A DNA stretch of 64,000 nucleotides from Stentor roeselii (lineage: Eukaryota > Ciliophora > Heterotrichea > Heterotrichida > Stentoridae). The notes under the pieces were generated by a model that was not told the DNA's origin, did not search any database, and saw nothing but the letters and a program-made list of their open reading frames with translations. Below are positions 9,515-19,201 of the stretch, in pieces. The position numbers were made by a program, and so were the translations under genes. The first letter of the stretch is position 1. Every line of letters begins with the position of its first letter. The stretch covers positions 1-64,000 of the forward strand of contig RSEH01000051.1 in NCBI GenBank assembly GCA_006503475.1, read 5' to 3'.

Positions 9515-10942
9515 CTAAATATTAGCAGGAACCAAAGGATCGAATCCAAGTTCTTCAACCGGGATTCCGAATTCAAACAATTTCCCTTCATAAGTTTTGA
9601 CCATATTGTTATGCGCTTCTCGAATTTTCTTCAACTCAGCTTGAATCAGGTTAATCTGTTCATTTTTAACAGTTTCAACATCTTCCAACGACGAGCTGAC
9701 CTGAGCAAGAGTTTCCGGACTGAGGTTTGCAGCAGTGATGACCTGATGAAGTTGAATGTCTTTGGCTTCCAATGTTTCCTGAATAGTTTCCAGTTTTTTT
9801 TCCAGGATTAAATTTTTGAGTCCTACTTTCTGCTGCACTTCAAGTATTGAGTCTTGGAAGCGATTATAGACTCCATCGCGTTCTCTTGTCAAGTAATCAT
9901 ATTGCTGAAGTAACACCTCGTATTCCCATGTCCATTGCCTTATTTCCTCCTCCACCTGAGTGATTCTTTCAAAGGTGTTGTGAAGTTCCGCCTTGTCTTT
10001 CATGTATTGTTCCAGTTCTTTTTTCCTCTGGTCTACCAGGTTTCGAGTTTCTTTCAAAGGGTTCACGAAATGCTTGTTTTCGAACTTTAACTTGTTTAAG
10101 GTTTTTAGATTTGAAGCTTCGGTTTTTCTTAACTTGTGGACTTCTTCTTGCAGTTGTTTTATGTGCGAAATGTTGGAATCGGTTATGTTTTTGTAGTAGT
10201 TTTGGATGTCGAGTAACTTTTGTTGGTGCTCGTGAGTCACTTTTTTTATGTCTGCGTTCATTTTTGCCTCGATTTGCTCGATTATTCGCTTTTTCTTTTC
10301 TTCCATGTCAGTTCGAAGACGGTTCATTTTTTCTGTGTAACGATCTTTCATTTCGAATGCTCGTCTTTCGAACTCGGCTCGAAGTTCCATCTTTTTTTTG
10401 TCTTCGTCTTTTTTTACACTTCTCATGTAGTCTTCGTGGTTCACTTCTTTTTCTTTGTGAGTTACTTTAAGAGCTCGAACATCATACTTAAGGTCCCTCT
10501 GCTTATACCTATGGTCATCCTCCGAGTTCTTGATCGTGACCTCAGCTTTAGTCTTAGCTTCAATTAAATTATCCAAATTATGAAACAGCAGATGTTTGAC
10601 ACGATTTTTGCAAACATTGATTTCAATATCATGTTTTTCCTTAAGTTCCTGCAAAGACCATTCCTTATTTCTCAAATCCGCCTGTGACTCTTCCAAGTGT
10701 TTTTTCTCAGCAATCCAGAAATAGTTGATTCTTTCCCTTTCCTGCTGATAAAGTGATGCAAATTTGTTTTCAGTATCACAATCTCCCATGATTTCATGCA
10801 ATTCCAGCATTAAATTAGTTTTGTATTCTTCACTTTCAATGTCATCAACTGCTTCTGCTCGTCTTCTAGCCTCAGCCTCGCCTCCTTTCTTCTGTTTTTT
10901 TCCGCCGCCCTTTCCTTTGCCTCCTTTGCCTTTCTTTCCCAT
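9515..10942 (-). CDS. DRC4: Nexin-dynein regulatory complex subunit 4 (GAS8/DRC4)
   Basis: This 475-residue protein is almost entirely coiled coil after a Lys/Gly-rich start (MGKKGKGGKGKGGGKK). Length, heptads throughout and the C-terminal signature FGIPVEELGFDPL match GAS8/DRC4, whose members end with a FGIPxxxLGFxPL motif. DRC4 is a structural coiled coil of the nexin-dynein regulatory complex on the outer doublets and coordinates dynein activity during ciliary beating. The clear start is the ATG before the basic Gly/Lys segment, typical of microtubule binding. Together with DNAAF1 at 54366-55601 it shows that the organism has motile cilia. Confidence 0.9.
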   Translation of the reverse strand: MGKKGKGGKGKGGGKKQKKGGEAEARRRAEAVDDIESEEYKTNLMLELHEIMGDCDTENKFASLYQQERERINYFWIAEKKHLEESQADLRNKEWSLQELKEKHDIEINVCKNRVKHLLFHNLDNLIEAKTKAEVTIKNSEDDHRYKQRDLKYDVRALKVTHKEKEVNHEDYMRSVKKDEDKKKMELRAEFERRAFEMKDRYTEKMNRLRTDMEEKKKRIIEQIEAKMNADIKKVTHEHQQKLLDIQNYYKNITDSNISHIKQLQEEVHKLRKTEASNLKTLNKLKFENKHFVNPLKETRNLVDQRKKELEQYMKDKAELHNTFERITQVEEEIRQWTWEYEVLLQQYDYLTRERDGVYNRFQDSILEVQQKVGLKNLILEKKLETIQETLEAKDIQLHQVITAANLSPETLAQVSSSLEDVETVKNEQINLIQAELKKIREAHNNMVKTYEGKLFEFGIPVEELGFDPLVPANI

Positions 10943-11087
10943 ATTTATTAATAACCGTCAGTGTTCGGCCTTCGAATCTCATCCTACCCAAAAATGAAAA
11001 AACAAGAAATTTTAATAACCCGGAAAAAAATTTTCATTCTTTATTAAATTCTTTTTTATCATGTGAAATAACTTAACTAATAAGGCT

Positions 11088-14000
11088 TTATTTCGAGACT
11101 TTTGATACAAACTCGTCATAGTCCTTCCATTCTGGGATGTATTTTTTCGCTGCTTCGATTTTATGCTCACGGGTCAGGGGATTGTTGCAGAGGTCGATTG
11201 ACTTCGCCTGTTCTTGACTTTCTGCTGAACACCAACTCGCGCACCATAGCCATTCTTGGGGAAGACTGAATATTTTTAGATGTGTTTGGGCGAAATTGGG
11301 TAAGTCTTGGTCTAAATTACTGAGGGAATCGGGACTAGGTGCTAAGGTTTCATAGAAGTACCTTAAAATATCTCCAGCTCCTAAGTTTCTGAAAGTGAAA
11401 AGGTCAACAATATAAAGAGCACTGATATGATAAGGTAATTCCTTCAAGTGATTTTTCCAATATCCTCCTTTCCAGAACATAAACTTCTCAGTAAGTGGAT
11501 TAGAATCACAAAAAGGTACATAAGCATAAGGAGCGCCCTCAAGGTCCATTTCCCACAATTCCTTGATATCCGCACGAACGACCTGGTCAGCATCAATATA
11601 AATAACCCGATTCACACTAAGAGGAAACAAAACATCTAAAAACAAAATCTTATATCCCCAAATAATCCTTTGTTTCTCAGTCTGACGATAAAGCCAACTA
11701 GGCCATTTATAACTGAGCAGTTCATACTCAAACCCAAGCTTTTTCGCTAAATTTTCAATTCCCTCTGAAAAATTAGGGCTGAAAAAGTCTTCAAGTAGCC
11801 AGAACTTGACTTTATTCTTTGTAAATTTCATGACAGAAGTCATCATGATCTTAATAAGCCTTTCATACAACTTTCCCGAAGCCAATGAAAAAACATGAAT
11901 AGTGTCTCCATATTCAACCCTCGAAGACTTCTGAACTTCAAGCACCTCTTCTTTCTCAAAGCCAATTTTTTTGCTGACAGTCATAAGAGAGACTTCGCCG
12001 TTGATATCTTTAACGTGAACAGCCTGCCCTTTGACAATATCAAAAATCTCAGAACTTCTTCCTTGTGCCAAATCAATTTCAAAGGACCCAGGAAATGCCT
12101 GGAACTGAAAATACCCAAAATTTTTCATGACGATAGTCTCAGCGACTGGCATCCCAGCACTAGTCAAAGTAAGTTGAAGGCCGTTGGGAGGTTCCAGGTT
12201 CATGCCATGCAAGGTCTGTGCACATTGGCCTTGAACCAAGATGCTTTTGATTGAAAACAAAATAGTTTCTTCGTCCTTTATAAACAAATTGTCCAAGTCT
12301 TTCGAGCTCTTCACAGGTCTCACAATCCAGGAGTCCAGTGAGTCGATGTTCAAAGAATAAGTGTGGGTCTGGTTGAATGTCATTCGAAGTTGCGAGTCGA
12401 AATCGGACTTTATCAGGTACTTGTAGTAAGTCCTTATTGGAAACTTCGAGTCTCCACTCAGTGATGCAAGAGTCAGCGTCACTCGTCCTCCCAAGTCGTG
12501 CAAATAAGAACAAATCGAAATTATTTTAACAGCTTCTGAAGAGTCGATGTCTATTAAAGCTGATACCTCGAAAAGAGACTTGCTATTGAAGACTCGAGTT
12601 AATGGACTTGACTTTAATGATGATGGAATCGGAGGCGCTCGGTAGGCTTGCAAGGATTTTGAGTATTGCAAGTTGTTGAGAAGTGTGTGGATTAAATGCT
12701 CTAGATTTGTGGCTTTTGGAAGAAGTTTGGAAAGCTCGGGAATGTTTAAACGAGATGATTCTGTTTCTAGTGCGATGTAGAAGTCTCGGTAGTTTAGGAA
12801 TAGGGATTTATTTAGTTCTCGTGAATTTACTATTATGCATGAATCGCATAGGCCGAGTGAGGTTATTTCGGTTTGCATTTCAAGAAGAGAGTTTTCGATG
12901 TTGGATGGAAAATTTGCAACTCGGGATAACTCTGATGCTAGATCCGGTGGGAGTGAGTTCATGTTTAAAAGGAATTTGAATTGAAGACCCAAGTCTGAAG
13001 CCCTATCATAAAAATCCAAAGCAATCCTAGCAAGTTCCAAGTCACTTTCCTTCAAAACAACATAAACAAACCCTTGAGGTTTTTTGCTTTCCCATCCGAA
13101 AGCAGTGTTAGGTAATTTTCTGACAACTTTGATCTTAGCAGTCGGAACAGAGCTAATAGCTAAATTGACCCTTTCAGTAGTATTCGTATATTTAACCTTT
13201 TCAAAAAACGCTTCAAGAGGTTGTTCCAAATACCCTCTCATGGCAAGAGTAGTGACAGTTCTTTTCTCCTTCATAAGTTCATACAACAAATTTTCCTTCA
13301 AAGTCTCAAAATACGAGAGGTCAACATCAGGTAAATCCAAGACCCTTCCATTGACAATAACCTGTGCAGGTCCACAAAGTCCAACATTAAGACAAAACTT
13401 TTCACATCTTTTCCCCAAACTGCTATTTTCCACATCAAATTCACATTCAGGACACAAGGTATTCAACAGCTTTAAAACCTGAGATTCACTCATTCCGAAT
13501 TCAAGCATTTCTAAGAATTCAAAAGGCAAGTCTTCCTCAACTTTTTTCAACGTTCGAAGCCCTTCAAGCACAAGGGTTGAGTAGTTCAAGTCACCTGTGA
13601 TGATGACTCCGAAGTGAAAAGGTACTAAATCAACGAGTTTTATCATGTTTTTCAAGGATTTGAAACCTTCCAGGGTGTTAAGGTCGCTGACAAGGATCAC
13701 ATTTAGCAGGTTCAGGGCAACTGGTGGAATGTTTTGACTGTAGGACATGAAAAAAGACTCTGGGGAATGAGGCAGGTCGAAATAACGTCTGTCGAGTTCA
13801 AGGTCGTTTAAGTAAAGACGCCCTGTTGTTATTGGAGTTTTTATTATTTTAGAACGCGTTTGGAATGAACGAAGATGAAAGTTTGCGAAGGTCTGGATTT
13901 CAGATGCTTCTGATGAGGAAAGATTTAATGATTCTAGGTTTTGAACTGCTCGCATTTCTGAACGTAGGACCTTTAGGCTCTCGAAGATGTCTGCTTGGAT

Positions 14001-14852
14001 TTCTTGGTTGTTTATTAGAAGAGTGTTACGAAGAGGGGTCTGGGAATAGGCGAGTTTTTCGAGTTCACGTGAGACAGATTTGCTTATTTGGGTTGAAATG
14101 ATTGACTCAACGTGGTCTGGAATGTTGGATAAGATCTCGGAAATTTCTTTTAGGGAGTCTTGAGTCAGTAAATGGGTAAGTGCTTTTCTAGAAATTGCCT
14201 GAATATCCCATTTTTCCAGCGGTACATAATTCAAATTCAAGTCCTCAGTAGGGTTATACTCCATATTCTTCATGATAAGTTCCGCTCCAAACCCTCCAAC
14301 CATATCAATCCCAATTCGTCTTCGGTCGATATGTCTAAGAGCATATGTCAAGTTAAACCTTTCAGCAAACTCCTGACATTTTCTGTGATTTTCTTTAAAC
14401 TCAGGACTAGTGATATCTGCATAAAAGACCAGATGTCCAACACCAAATCGAAAAAAGTGGTCAAAAGAGTTCTCAAGAATCACTGGAAAAGCCGTCAAAG
14501 CCTCGTCAAGTGAACAGGACTGCTTCGAGTTGATGACGTAAAAAGGACGACAAGGCGACTGTTCCAGACGCTCAAGTTGAGAGTAAAATTCAAGTCTTGA
14601 TGCGAATTCACGGTTGTGAAGCGACGTTAATAGAAGATCCTGCTGCAGAGGCGAAGAGAATAATGAAGGGAGAAGTGCATCTAAAGGAAGACTCAGGTTT
14701 TGATCTAGAAAATTCCAAAATTCTCCTGTTTCTGAATAGTATTCGCTGATTTCTTGAATAAGGGAAGATGATGTGTAGGTCTTCCATTTCGTGTCGATTG
14801 AAATGTTCAGAGAAGCTTCAGATGAGTAAAAAAGCAGAAGCAAGAAAAACAT
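11088..14852 (-). CDS. UDP-glucose:glycoprotein glucosyltransferase (UGGT)
   Basis: This 1254-residue protein is an ER-lumen folding sensor that re-glucosylates misfolded N-glycoproteins for another round of calnexin/calreticulin binding. It starts with a hydrophobic signal peptide (MFFLLLLFYSS). The long N-terminal part corresponds to the thioredoxin-like repeats and beta-sandwich. The C-terminal GT24 catalytic domain begins near IHVFSLASGKLYERL. It carries the metal-binding DAD (IDADQVV, Asp1087 and Asp1089) and the family motifs KRIIWGYKILFLDVLFP-like, GYWKNHL, YHISALYIVDL, SNLDQDLPN and LPQEWLWC. The end, DEFVSKVSK, has no obvious HDEL/KDEL retrieval signal, unlike many homologues. The size is slightly below animal UGGT. 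Only the signal-peptide ATG is a plausible start. Confidence 0.92.
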   Translation of the reverse strand: MFFLLLLFYSSEASLNISIDTKWKTYTSSSLIQEISEYYSETGEFWNFLDQNLSLPLDALLPSLFSSPLQQDLLLTSLHNREFASRLEFYSQLERLEQSPCRPFYVINSKQSCSLDEALTAFPVILENSFDHFFRFGVGHLVFYADITSPEFKENHRKCQEFAERFNLTYALRHIDRRRIGIDMVGGFGAELIMKNMEYNPTEDLNLNYVPLEKWDIQAISRKALTHLLTQDSLKEISEILSNIPDHVESIISTQISKSVSRELEKLAYSQTPLRNTLLINNQEIQADIFESLKVLRSEMRAVQNLESLNLSSSEASEIQTFANFHLRSFQTRSKIIKTPITTGRLYLNDLELDRRYFDLPHSPESFFMSYSQNIPPVALNLLNVILVSDLNTLEGFKSLKNMIKLVDLVPFHFGVIITGDLNYSTLVLEGLRTLKKVEEDLPFEFLEMLEFGMSESQVLKLLNTLCPECEFDVENSSLGKRCEKFCLNVGLCGPAQVIVNGRVLDLPDVDLSYFETLKENLLYELMKEKRTVTTLAMRGYLEQPLEAFFEKVKYTNTTERVNLAISSVPTAKIKVVRKLPNTAFGWESKKPQGFVYVVLKESDLELARIALDFYDRASDLGLQFKFLLNMNSLPPDLASELSRVANFPSNIENSLLEMQTEITSLGLCDSCIIVNSRELNKSLFLNYRDFYIALETESSRLNIPELSKLLPKATNLEHLIHTLLNNLQYSKSLQAYRAPPIPSSLKSSPLTRVFNSKSLFEVSALIDIDSSEAVKIISICSYLHDLGGRVTLTLASLSGDSKFPIRTYYKYLIKSDFDSQLRMTFNQTHTYSLNIDSLDSWIVRPVKSSKDLDNLFIKDEETILFSIKSILVQGQCAQTLHGMNLEPPNGLQLTLTSAGMPVAETIVMKNFGYFQFQAFPGSFEIDLAQGRSSEIFDIVKGQAVHVKDINGEVSLMTVSKKIGFEKEEVLEVQKSSRVEYGDTIHVFSLASGKLYERLIKIMMTSVMKFTKNKVKFWLLEDFFSPNFSEGIENLAKKLGFEYELLSYKWPSWLYRQTEKQRIIWGYKILFLDVLFPLSVNRVIYIDADQVVRADIKELWEMDLEGAPYAYVPFCDSNPLTEKFMFWKGGYWKNHLKELPYHISALYIVDLFTFRNLGAGDILRYFYETLAPSPDSLSNLDQDLPNFAQTHLKIFSLPQEWLWCASWCSAESQEQAKSIDLCNNPLTREHKIEAAKKYIPEWKDYDEFVSKVSK

Positions 14853-14965
14853 CTTTATAGAGAAGACATTTTAGGTATTAAGATACTTTGAGGAATTTAC
14901 AGTATTTGATGATTTTATGTTGTCAACTTATCATGTTATTCAGTCTAAGAGTAATAAATGTAAAT

Positions 14966-16066
14966 ATGGGAAACAACTGCTGCTCAGACCGTCGGGCTCT
15001 TAAACAAGAAATCATTTCTTCTCGCATTACTCAAAGTTCAGAAAAACCCAGCAGATCCTTCAAGCCATTTCTCGTCCCTCCTTCATTATCAATTGAAGAA
15101 ATTTCACTTCCCAGTCCTGCTCACAACAATCCAATCCTCGACGATAGTCTAATCGAAGAACTTGAATACACATTAAAAGAACCGAAAGACCTGAGCGCAG
15201 AAGACCGATTCAAGATTTTAAAAGTTTTAGACTCGTCGAAGGCCAACATCCCTTCAAATGAACAAGAGTACTTCGAAGGCTTTTCAATGGTTCAAGTGCA
15301 GGTTTCTGACCAGGTCCTCGACAACCGAGTGATTTTTTTCAGTAACTACGCGATTTATCTGTTAAAACCGGAAGATCTCAGCTATGTCTATCGTCGTTTG
15401 CCTTTAGAAAATATTCAGCTGATCCTTTTTGATACTTGTTTCGAGTCCTTTATTTTTCATGTTACTCGAAATGAAATCTTGGGAGATTTGTGGATTTTTA
15501 CGCATGATTTCGAAGATGTTGAAAATATTCACAACTGTTGTCAGACCTTGTTTCGCCTTCTTACGAAAAGATTTATTCCAGTGAGTTGTTTTGAGGAAAA
15601 AGTGCTTAAAACGAAGTTTAACAACGTTTCTCTTACTTTTAAACATAAAATGTTGGATGATGAATTTCTCAGGGTCAATAATATCGTCGTTCAAGAAGGA
15701 AAACTTGGGGAAATGATAAAATTTTTTAAGAAAACGAGAAGTTCTGTTAAGGGAAACTTGGTTGAAACTATTGTTGTTTTGACTAACCTTGCATTGTATT
15801 GTTTGACTTTAGAATATAGGTTTATTTATAGGGTGGACTTGAAAAATGTCAAGAGTCTTCTGGTCACTGAAAATTTGGATAAGATTTTAATTGAAAAAAA
15901 TGATGGGGACAGGCTTTTGTTGATGCTTGGGTCGAAGTTTTTAACTGATTTGGAAAAAATGATCATGCAGGTCACTGGGCAGAGGGTGGCTTTGTTGAGG
16001 AAGCCGACTTTAAATGTAGAAGAGTTTTTAAATGAAACTAGGAAAAAACGGTTTAGAAGGTCTTGA
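14966..16066 (+). CDS. N-terminally lipidated protein with two PH/TH1-like domains
   Basis: The frame is open from 14888, but the likely start is the ATG at 14966, because it gives MGNNCCSD, a classic N-myristoylation site with adjacent palmitoylatable cysteines; 366 residues. Two similar beta-rich segments follow. The first (around FEGFSMVQVQV to RRLPLENIQLILFD) and the second (around VVLTNLALYCLT to RVDLKNVKSLLVTENLDKIL) have the strand pattern of PH or myosin-I TH1 membrane-binding domains, each ending in an amphipathic helix. I infer a membrane-associated, lipid-binding scaffold. No catalytic motif is visible. Its TGA stop lies inside the first copy of a 42-base tandem repeat. Confidence 0.65.
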   Translation: MGNNCCSDRRALKQEIISSRITQSSEKPSRSFKPFLVPPSLSIEEISLPSPAHNNPILDDSLIEELEYTLKEPKDLSAEDRFKILKVLDSSKANIPSNEQEYFEGFSMVQVQVSDQVLDNRVIFFSNYAIYLLKPEDLSYVYRRLPLENIQLILFDTCFESFIFHVTRNEILGDLWIFTHDFEDVENIHNCCQTLFRLLTKRFIPVSCFEEKVLKTKFNNVSLTFKHKMLDDEFLRVNNIVVQEGKLGEMIKFFKKTRSSVKGNLVETIVVLTNLALYCLTLEYRFIYRVDLKNVKSLLVTENLDKILIEKNDGDRLLLMLGSKFLTDLEKMIMQVTGQRVALLRKPTLNVEEFLNETRKKRFRRS

Positions 16067-16144
16067 ATGCAAATAGAGATTATTAGACTTTAATAGTAAT
16101 AATCTTGAATGCAAATAGAGATTATTAAAATTTTATAGTAATAA
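16061..16144 (+). repeat. 42-bp tandem direct duplication across a stop codon
   Basis: Two adjacent 42-base copies (16061-16102 and 16103-16144) share TCTTGAATGCAAATAGAG at their starts and TAGTAATAA at their ends, with a few differences in the middle. Copy 1 includes the last serine codon and TGA stop of the upstream gene. Copy 2 ends two bases before the ATG of the beta-glucosidase gene. This looks like a recent local duplication that lengthened a very short intergenic region. Confidence 0.9.
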
Positions 16145-16146
16145 GT

Positions 16147-17700
16147 ATGGGTGAGCTTTTTTTATTTATTCTCCTCGCCTCGGTCTCGGCACAGGTCCTT
16201 CCTGCTGACTTCGCCTGGGGCTCAGCTACTGCGGCTTTTCAGGTCGAAGGCGCTTGGAATGTGTCGGGAAGGACTGAATCGATTTGGGACACTTTTCAGG
16301 ATAACCCTGGAAGGATCTATAATAATGAAACAGCTCATGTTGCTGATGATTTCTACAATCGGTATCAATCTGATATCGATTTGATGGTTTCTCTTGGAAT
16401 CAAAGCCTTTAGAATGTCTTTTTCATGGACCAGGCTTCTGCCGAACGGTGACTTATCAGTGATTAATCAAGAAGGTGTGGACTTTTACATGTCACTTCTA
16501 ACCAGTTTAAAATCATCAGGAATAGAGCCATACGTGACTCTTTACCACTGGGACCTTCCATCATCATTCAACTCCAAATCCAACACAAGTGGTTGGCTAG
16601 ATCCTGACATGCCAAACAAGTTCAACACCTACAGCGACTTCTGCTTCCAGACATTTGGCCACCTAGTAAAAAACTGGTTAACAATGAACGAAATTCAGAC
16701 ATTTGCATGGGTAGCTTACGGTCTAGGTATTCACGCTCCAGGAAGATGCAGTTCTAACTACGGATCCTGGTGCGAAGAAGTCGGCGGAGGAGGAAATTCA
16801 AGCACAGAGCCTTACATAGTGGCGCATCACGCTTTAATCGCCCATGCCTTGGCAGTAAGGACGTTAAGAACCAAGTACAAGAGCCAGAACGGCAGGATTG
16901 GCTTAACGATTAACAGTGGCTTCGAACTGCCTTTTAATACTTCAGACTTGAATGATGTTAACGCTGTTAATACTGCAGTCGCTTTTGAATTCGGGTGGTT
17001 CGCTGATCCTGTGGTATTTGGAAGGTACCCCCCTGAAATGACTCAGGCCATTCAGGATGGAAGACTTCCGAGTTTTAATCAATCTATGGCAAAGTTGCTT
17101 GCTGGGTCTTTTGACTTCTTGGGACTTAATTATTATGGAAGCTATTATGTCAAATGGACCGGGCAGAATGGAAATGATTATGCTAGTGATGGGAAGTTTT
17201 ATAAAACTGGAGTCAATGCCACTGGACATCAGATTGGACCTCAGGCTGACTCTTCTTGGCTTTATGTTTATCCTCAGGGGATTAGACTCATGCTTAATTG
17301 GATTAAAAAAAGGTATAATAGTCCAGAGATTTATGTTTTTGAAAATGGAGTCAGTTGTCCTAACGAAAGTGAAATTCCTTTCCCAGCAGTCCTTAATGAT
17401 ACATTCAGAGTAGACTATGTCTACCACCATGTGATGACAATCATGGACAGTATCATAATCGATAAGGTAAACGTCAAAGGCTACTTCTTATGGAGTCTTC
17501 TCGATAATTTCGAATGGACAGACGGTTACCGAGTGCGATTCGGCATTACTTACATCGACTACTCTCAAAATCTGACACGTCACTTAAAAGAATCCGCTTA
17601 CTTATACGCAAGTCTAATAAACTATCTAGGAACCAGCAACCCCACCAGAACCCCTTCTCTAAAATCTTTAGTTTCTCAAGGAAAACTTCTTATTAACTAA
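16147..17700 (+). CDS. Secreted/lysosomal GH1 beta-glucosidase
   Basis: This 517-residue glycoside hydrolase family 1 enzyme would cleave beta-linked glucosides or similar by a retaining mechanism. It begins with a signal peptide (MGELFLFILLASVSAQ). The (beta/alpha)8 motifs follow: FAWGSATAAFQVEGAW, FRMSFSWTRLLP, the YHWDLP strand, the acid/base segment WLTMNEIQ (Glu182) and the nucleophile segment IYVFENG (Glu399). The C-terminal YFLWSLLDNFEWTDGY motif closes the barrel. In the acid/base motif Ile replaces the usual Pro (NEI for NEP). A phagotrophic ciliate probably uses it in digestive vacuoles; that is an inference. The next gene starts six bases after its stop. Confidence 0.93.
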   Translation: MGELFLFILLASVSAQVLPADFAWGSATAAFQVEGAWNVSGRTESIWDTFQDNPGRIYNNETAHVADDFYNRYQSDIDLMVSLGIKAFRMSFSWTRLLPNGDLSVINQEGVDFYMSLLTSLKSSGIEPYVTLYHWDLPSSFNSKSNTSGWLDPDMPNKFNTYSDFCFQTFGHLVKNWLTMNEIQTFAWVAYGLGIHAPGRCSSNYGSWCEEVGGGGNSSTEPYIVAHHALIAHALAVRTLRTKYKSQNGRIGLTINSGFELPFNTSDLNDVNAVNTAVAFEFGWFADPVVFGRYPPEMTQAIQDGRLPSFNQSMAKLLAGSFDFLGLNYYGSYYVKWTGQNGNDYASDGKFYKTGVNATGHQIGPQADSSWLYVYPQGIRLMLNWIKKRYNSPEIYVFENGVSCPNESEIPFPAVLNDTFRVDYVYHHVMTIMDSIIIDKVNVKGYFLWSLLDNFEWTDGYRVRFGITYIDYSQNLTRHLKESAYLYASLINYLGTSNPTRTPSLKSLVSQGKLLIN

Positions 17701-17706
17701 ATATTA

Positions 17707-19191
17707 ATGCTTCGAGCGATTTTCAGACAGTTTTCAAGGTTCTGCTCAGGATGTGGCTCCGCATTTCAGCACTCAGACGCCAGTCTCGAAGGGTACATCC
17801 CTGAGAACAGGTACAAAAACACTCTCATTCAAAACACAAAAGCTGAACTTATATTGAAAGACATCAAAAGCAGCGAAATTTCGCCAAAAGACTTCAAATT
17901 AACAGGTGAAAAGAAATCTCCACGAGAAAAAAATCAAAAACCTCAATTCCAAGAACTAGATTCAATTGAAGAAATCGAAGAAAGAATCAAATCCGCGATA
18001 CCCCTTCACGAGTTAAACCAAAAAGTAAGAATAAGGCCATTAGTCTGCATGCGTTGTTACAAACTTACTCATTACGGTCAACTTGCAGACGTGAAAGTCG
18101 ATATTGCTTCAAAGTCCTCAGAATCACTTTTAGAAGACATCTTCAACATGGTCAAGTTCAACTCAATCATCATTCAAGTAGTGGACCTGCTGGACTTCAA
18201 CGGGAGTCTCTTGAAGGAAGTCTTTGAAAGGTCACTCTCGAAAAAATCGCATGTTATTCTTGTGGTTAACAAAATTGACGCCTTGCCTCTTGAAGCAAAA
18301 CTTGAACGTATCTATCGCTGGACCATTGACCAAACCCGAGAACTCTCAAAGAACTTGGACGTGGTCCCGCTTTCTGCAAGGACTGGAGAAGGGTATGATC
18401 GGCTTTTGAGGATTTTGAAAGAACTGAAAGAAAATAATTCGTATTCAAAAGTCTTTGTTTTAGGAGCTACTAACTCGGGGAAGTCGTCTTTTATTAATCG
18501 ACTTGCTAGGAAATGTTGGAACTTGCCTCAGGAAAAGTTTAAAAACCCTGAACTTACGACTTCTTCTTATGCTGGAACGACTTTAACACCTGTTGAAGTT
18601 TCACTTAGGTCCCTTGAGATGAAGGTTGTTGATACTCCTGGAATACCTACTTTGTCGCAGATTACTGCATTTATGAGTGATGAGGATTGCAAGTTAGTCG
18701 TTCCGAATAAGAGAATTAAACCGGTTGTTTTGACTGCTACTACTAATTTTGCGTTTTGGATTGGGGCTTTGGTTAGGGTTGAAATGGTTTCTGGCGATTT
18801 CAAGTATCTTACCTTTTTTAATTCGCATATGTGCACTGTTCACAAGACGAAAAAAAGCAAGGTCGAAGAAGTTTTTGAGAAACAAGCAGGCAAGTTACTA
18901 AGACCCGGTTATTCAAAAGAAATAGAATGGGAAGTATACAAAGTCGACCTCAACTGCAAAAGCAAAGAAAAAGCTACAAAAGACTTAGTGATTCATGGAC
19001 TTGGGTGGATTTCAGTGACCGGATTCGGACTTTGCGAATTTCAAGTCAGGGTAGCGAAGGGAGTCGGGTTTAATGTAAGAGATCCGATCATGCCTTATGA
19101 AGCCAAGCCCGAACGTGTTCAGTACACGAAAGGAAAAACAGTGAATATCGAGAAATACAAGAACAAGAAAGACAATAAATTAAAGAAATAA
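17707..19191 (+). CDS. Circularly permuted GTPase, NOA1/YqeH type, probably mitochondrial
   Basis: This 494-residue GTPase has its motifs in permuted order: G4 NKID, G5 SARTGEG, then G1 GATNSGKSS, G2 region and G3 DTPG. Upstream is a zinc-ribbon-like pair, CSGCG near the N-terminus and CMRCYKLTHYG near residue 118, as in YqeH/NOA1. The start MLRAIFRQFSRF is basic and amphipathic, suggesting mitochondrial import. Known relatives assist assembly of the small ribosomal subunit. The C-terminal domain (YMPY-like and a Lys-rich end) is less conserved. It starts six bases after the beta-glucosidase stop and ends 10 bases from the convergent gene downstream. Confidence 0.85.
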   Translation: MLRAIFRQFSRFCSGCGSAFQHSDASLEGYIPENRYKNTLIQNTKAELILKDIKSSEISPKDFKLTGEKKSPREKNQKPQFQELDSIEEIEERIKSAIPLHELNQKVRIRPLVCMRCYKLTHYGQLADVKVDIASKSSESLLEDIFNMVKFNSIIIQVVDLLDFNGSLLKEVFERSLSKKSHVILVVNKIDALPLEAKLERIYRWTIDQTRELSKNLDVVPLSARTGEGYDRLLRILKELKENNSYSKVFVLGATNSGKSSFINRLARKCWNLPQEKFKNPELTTSSYAGTTLTPVEVSLRSLEMKVVDTPGIPTLSQITAFMSDEDCKLVVPNKRIKPVVLTATTNFAFWIGALVRVEMVSGDFKYLTFFNSHMCTVHKTKKSKVEEVFEKQAGKLLRPGYSKEIEWEVYKVDLNCKSKEKATKDLVIHGLGWISVTGFGLCEFQVRVAKGVGFNVRDPIMPYEAKPERVQYTKGKTVNIEKYKNKKDNKLKK

Positions 19192-19201
19192 ATTAGAAAT
19201 A

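Noticed and set aside
12160-12513. 117-residue minus-strand ORF inside UGGT
   Set aside because: It overlaps the UGGT coding sequence in another frame and shows no independent features. Similar shadows over DRC4, Cdc14 and BB-type genes were also dismissed.
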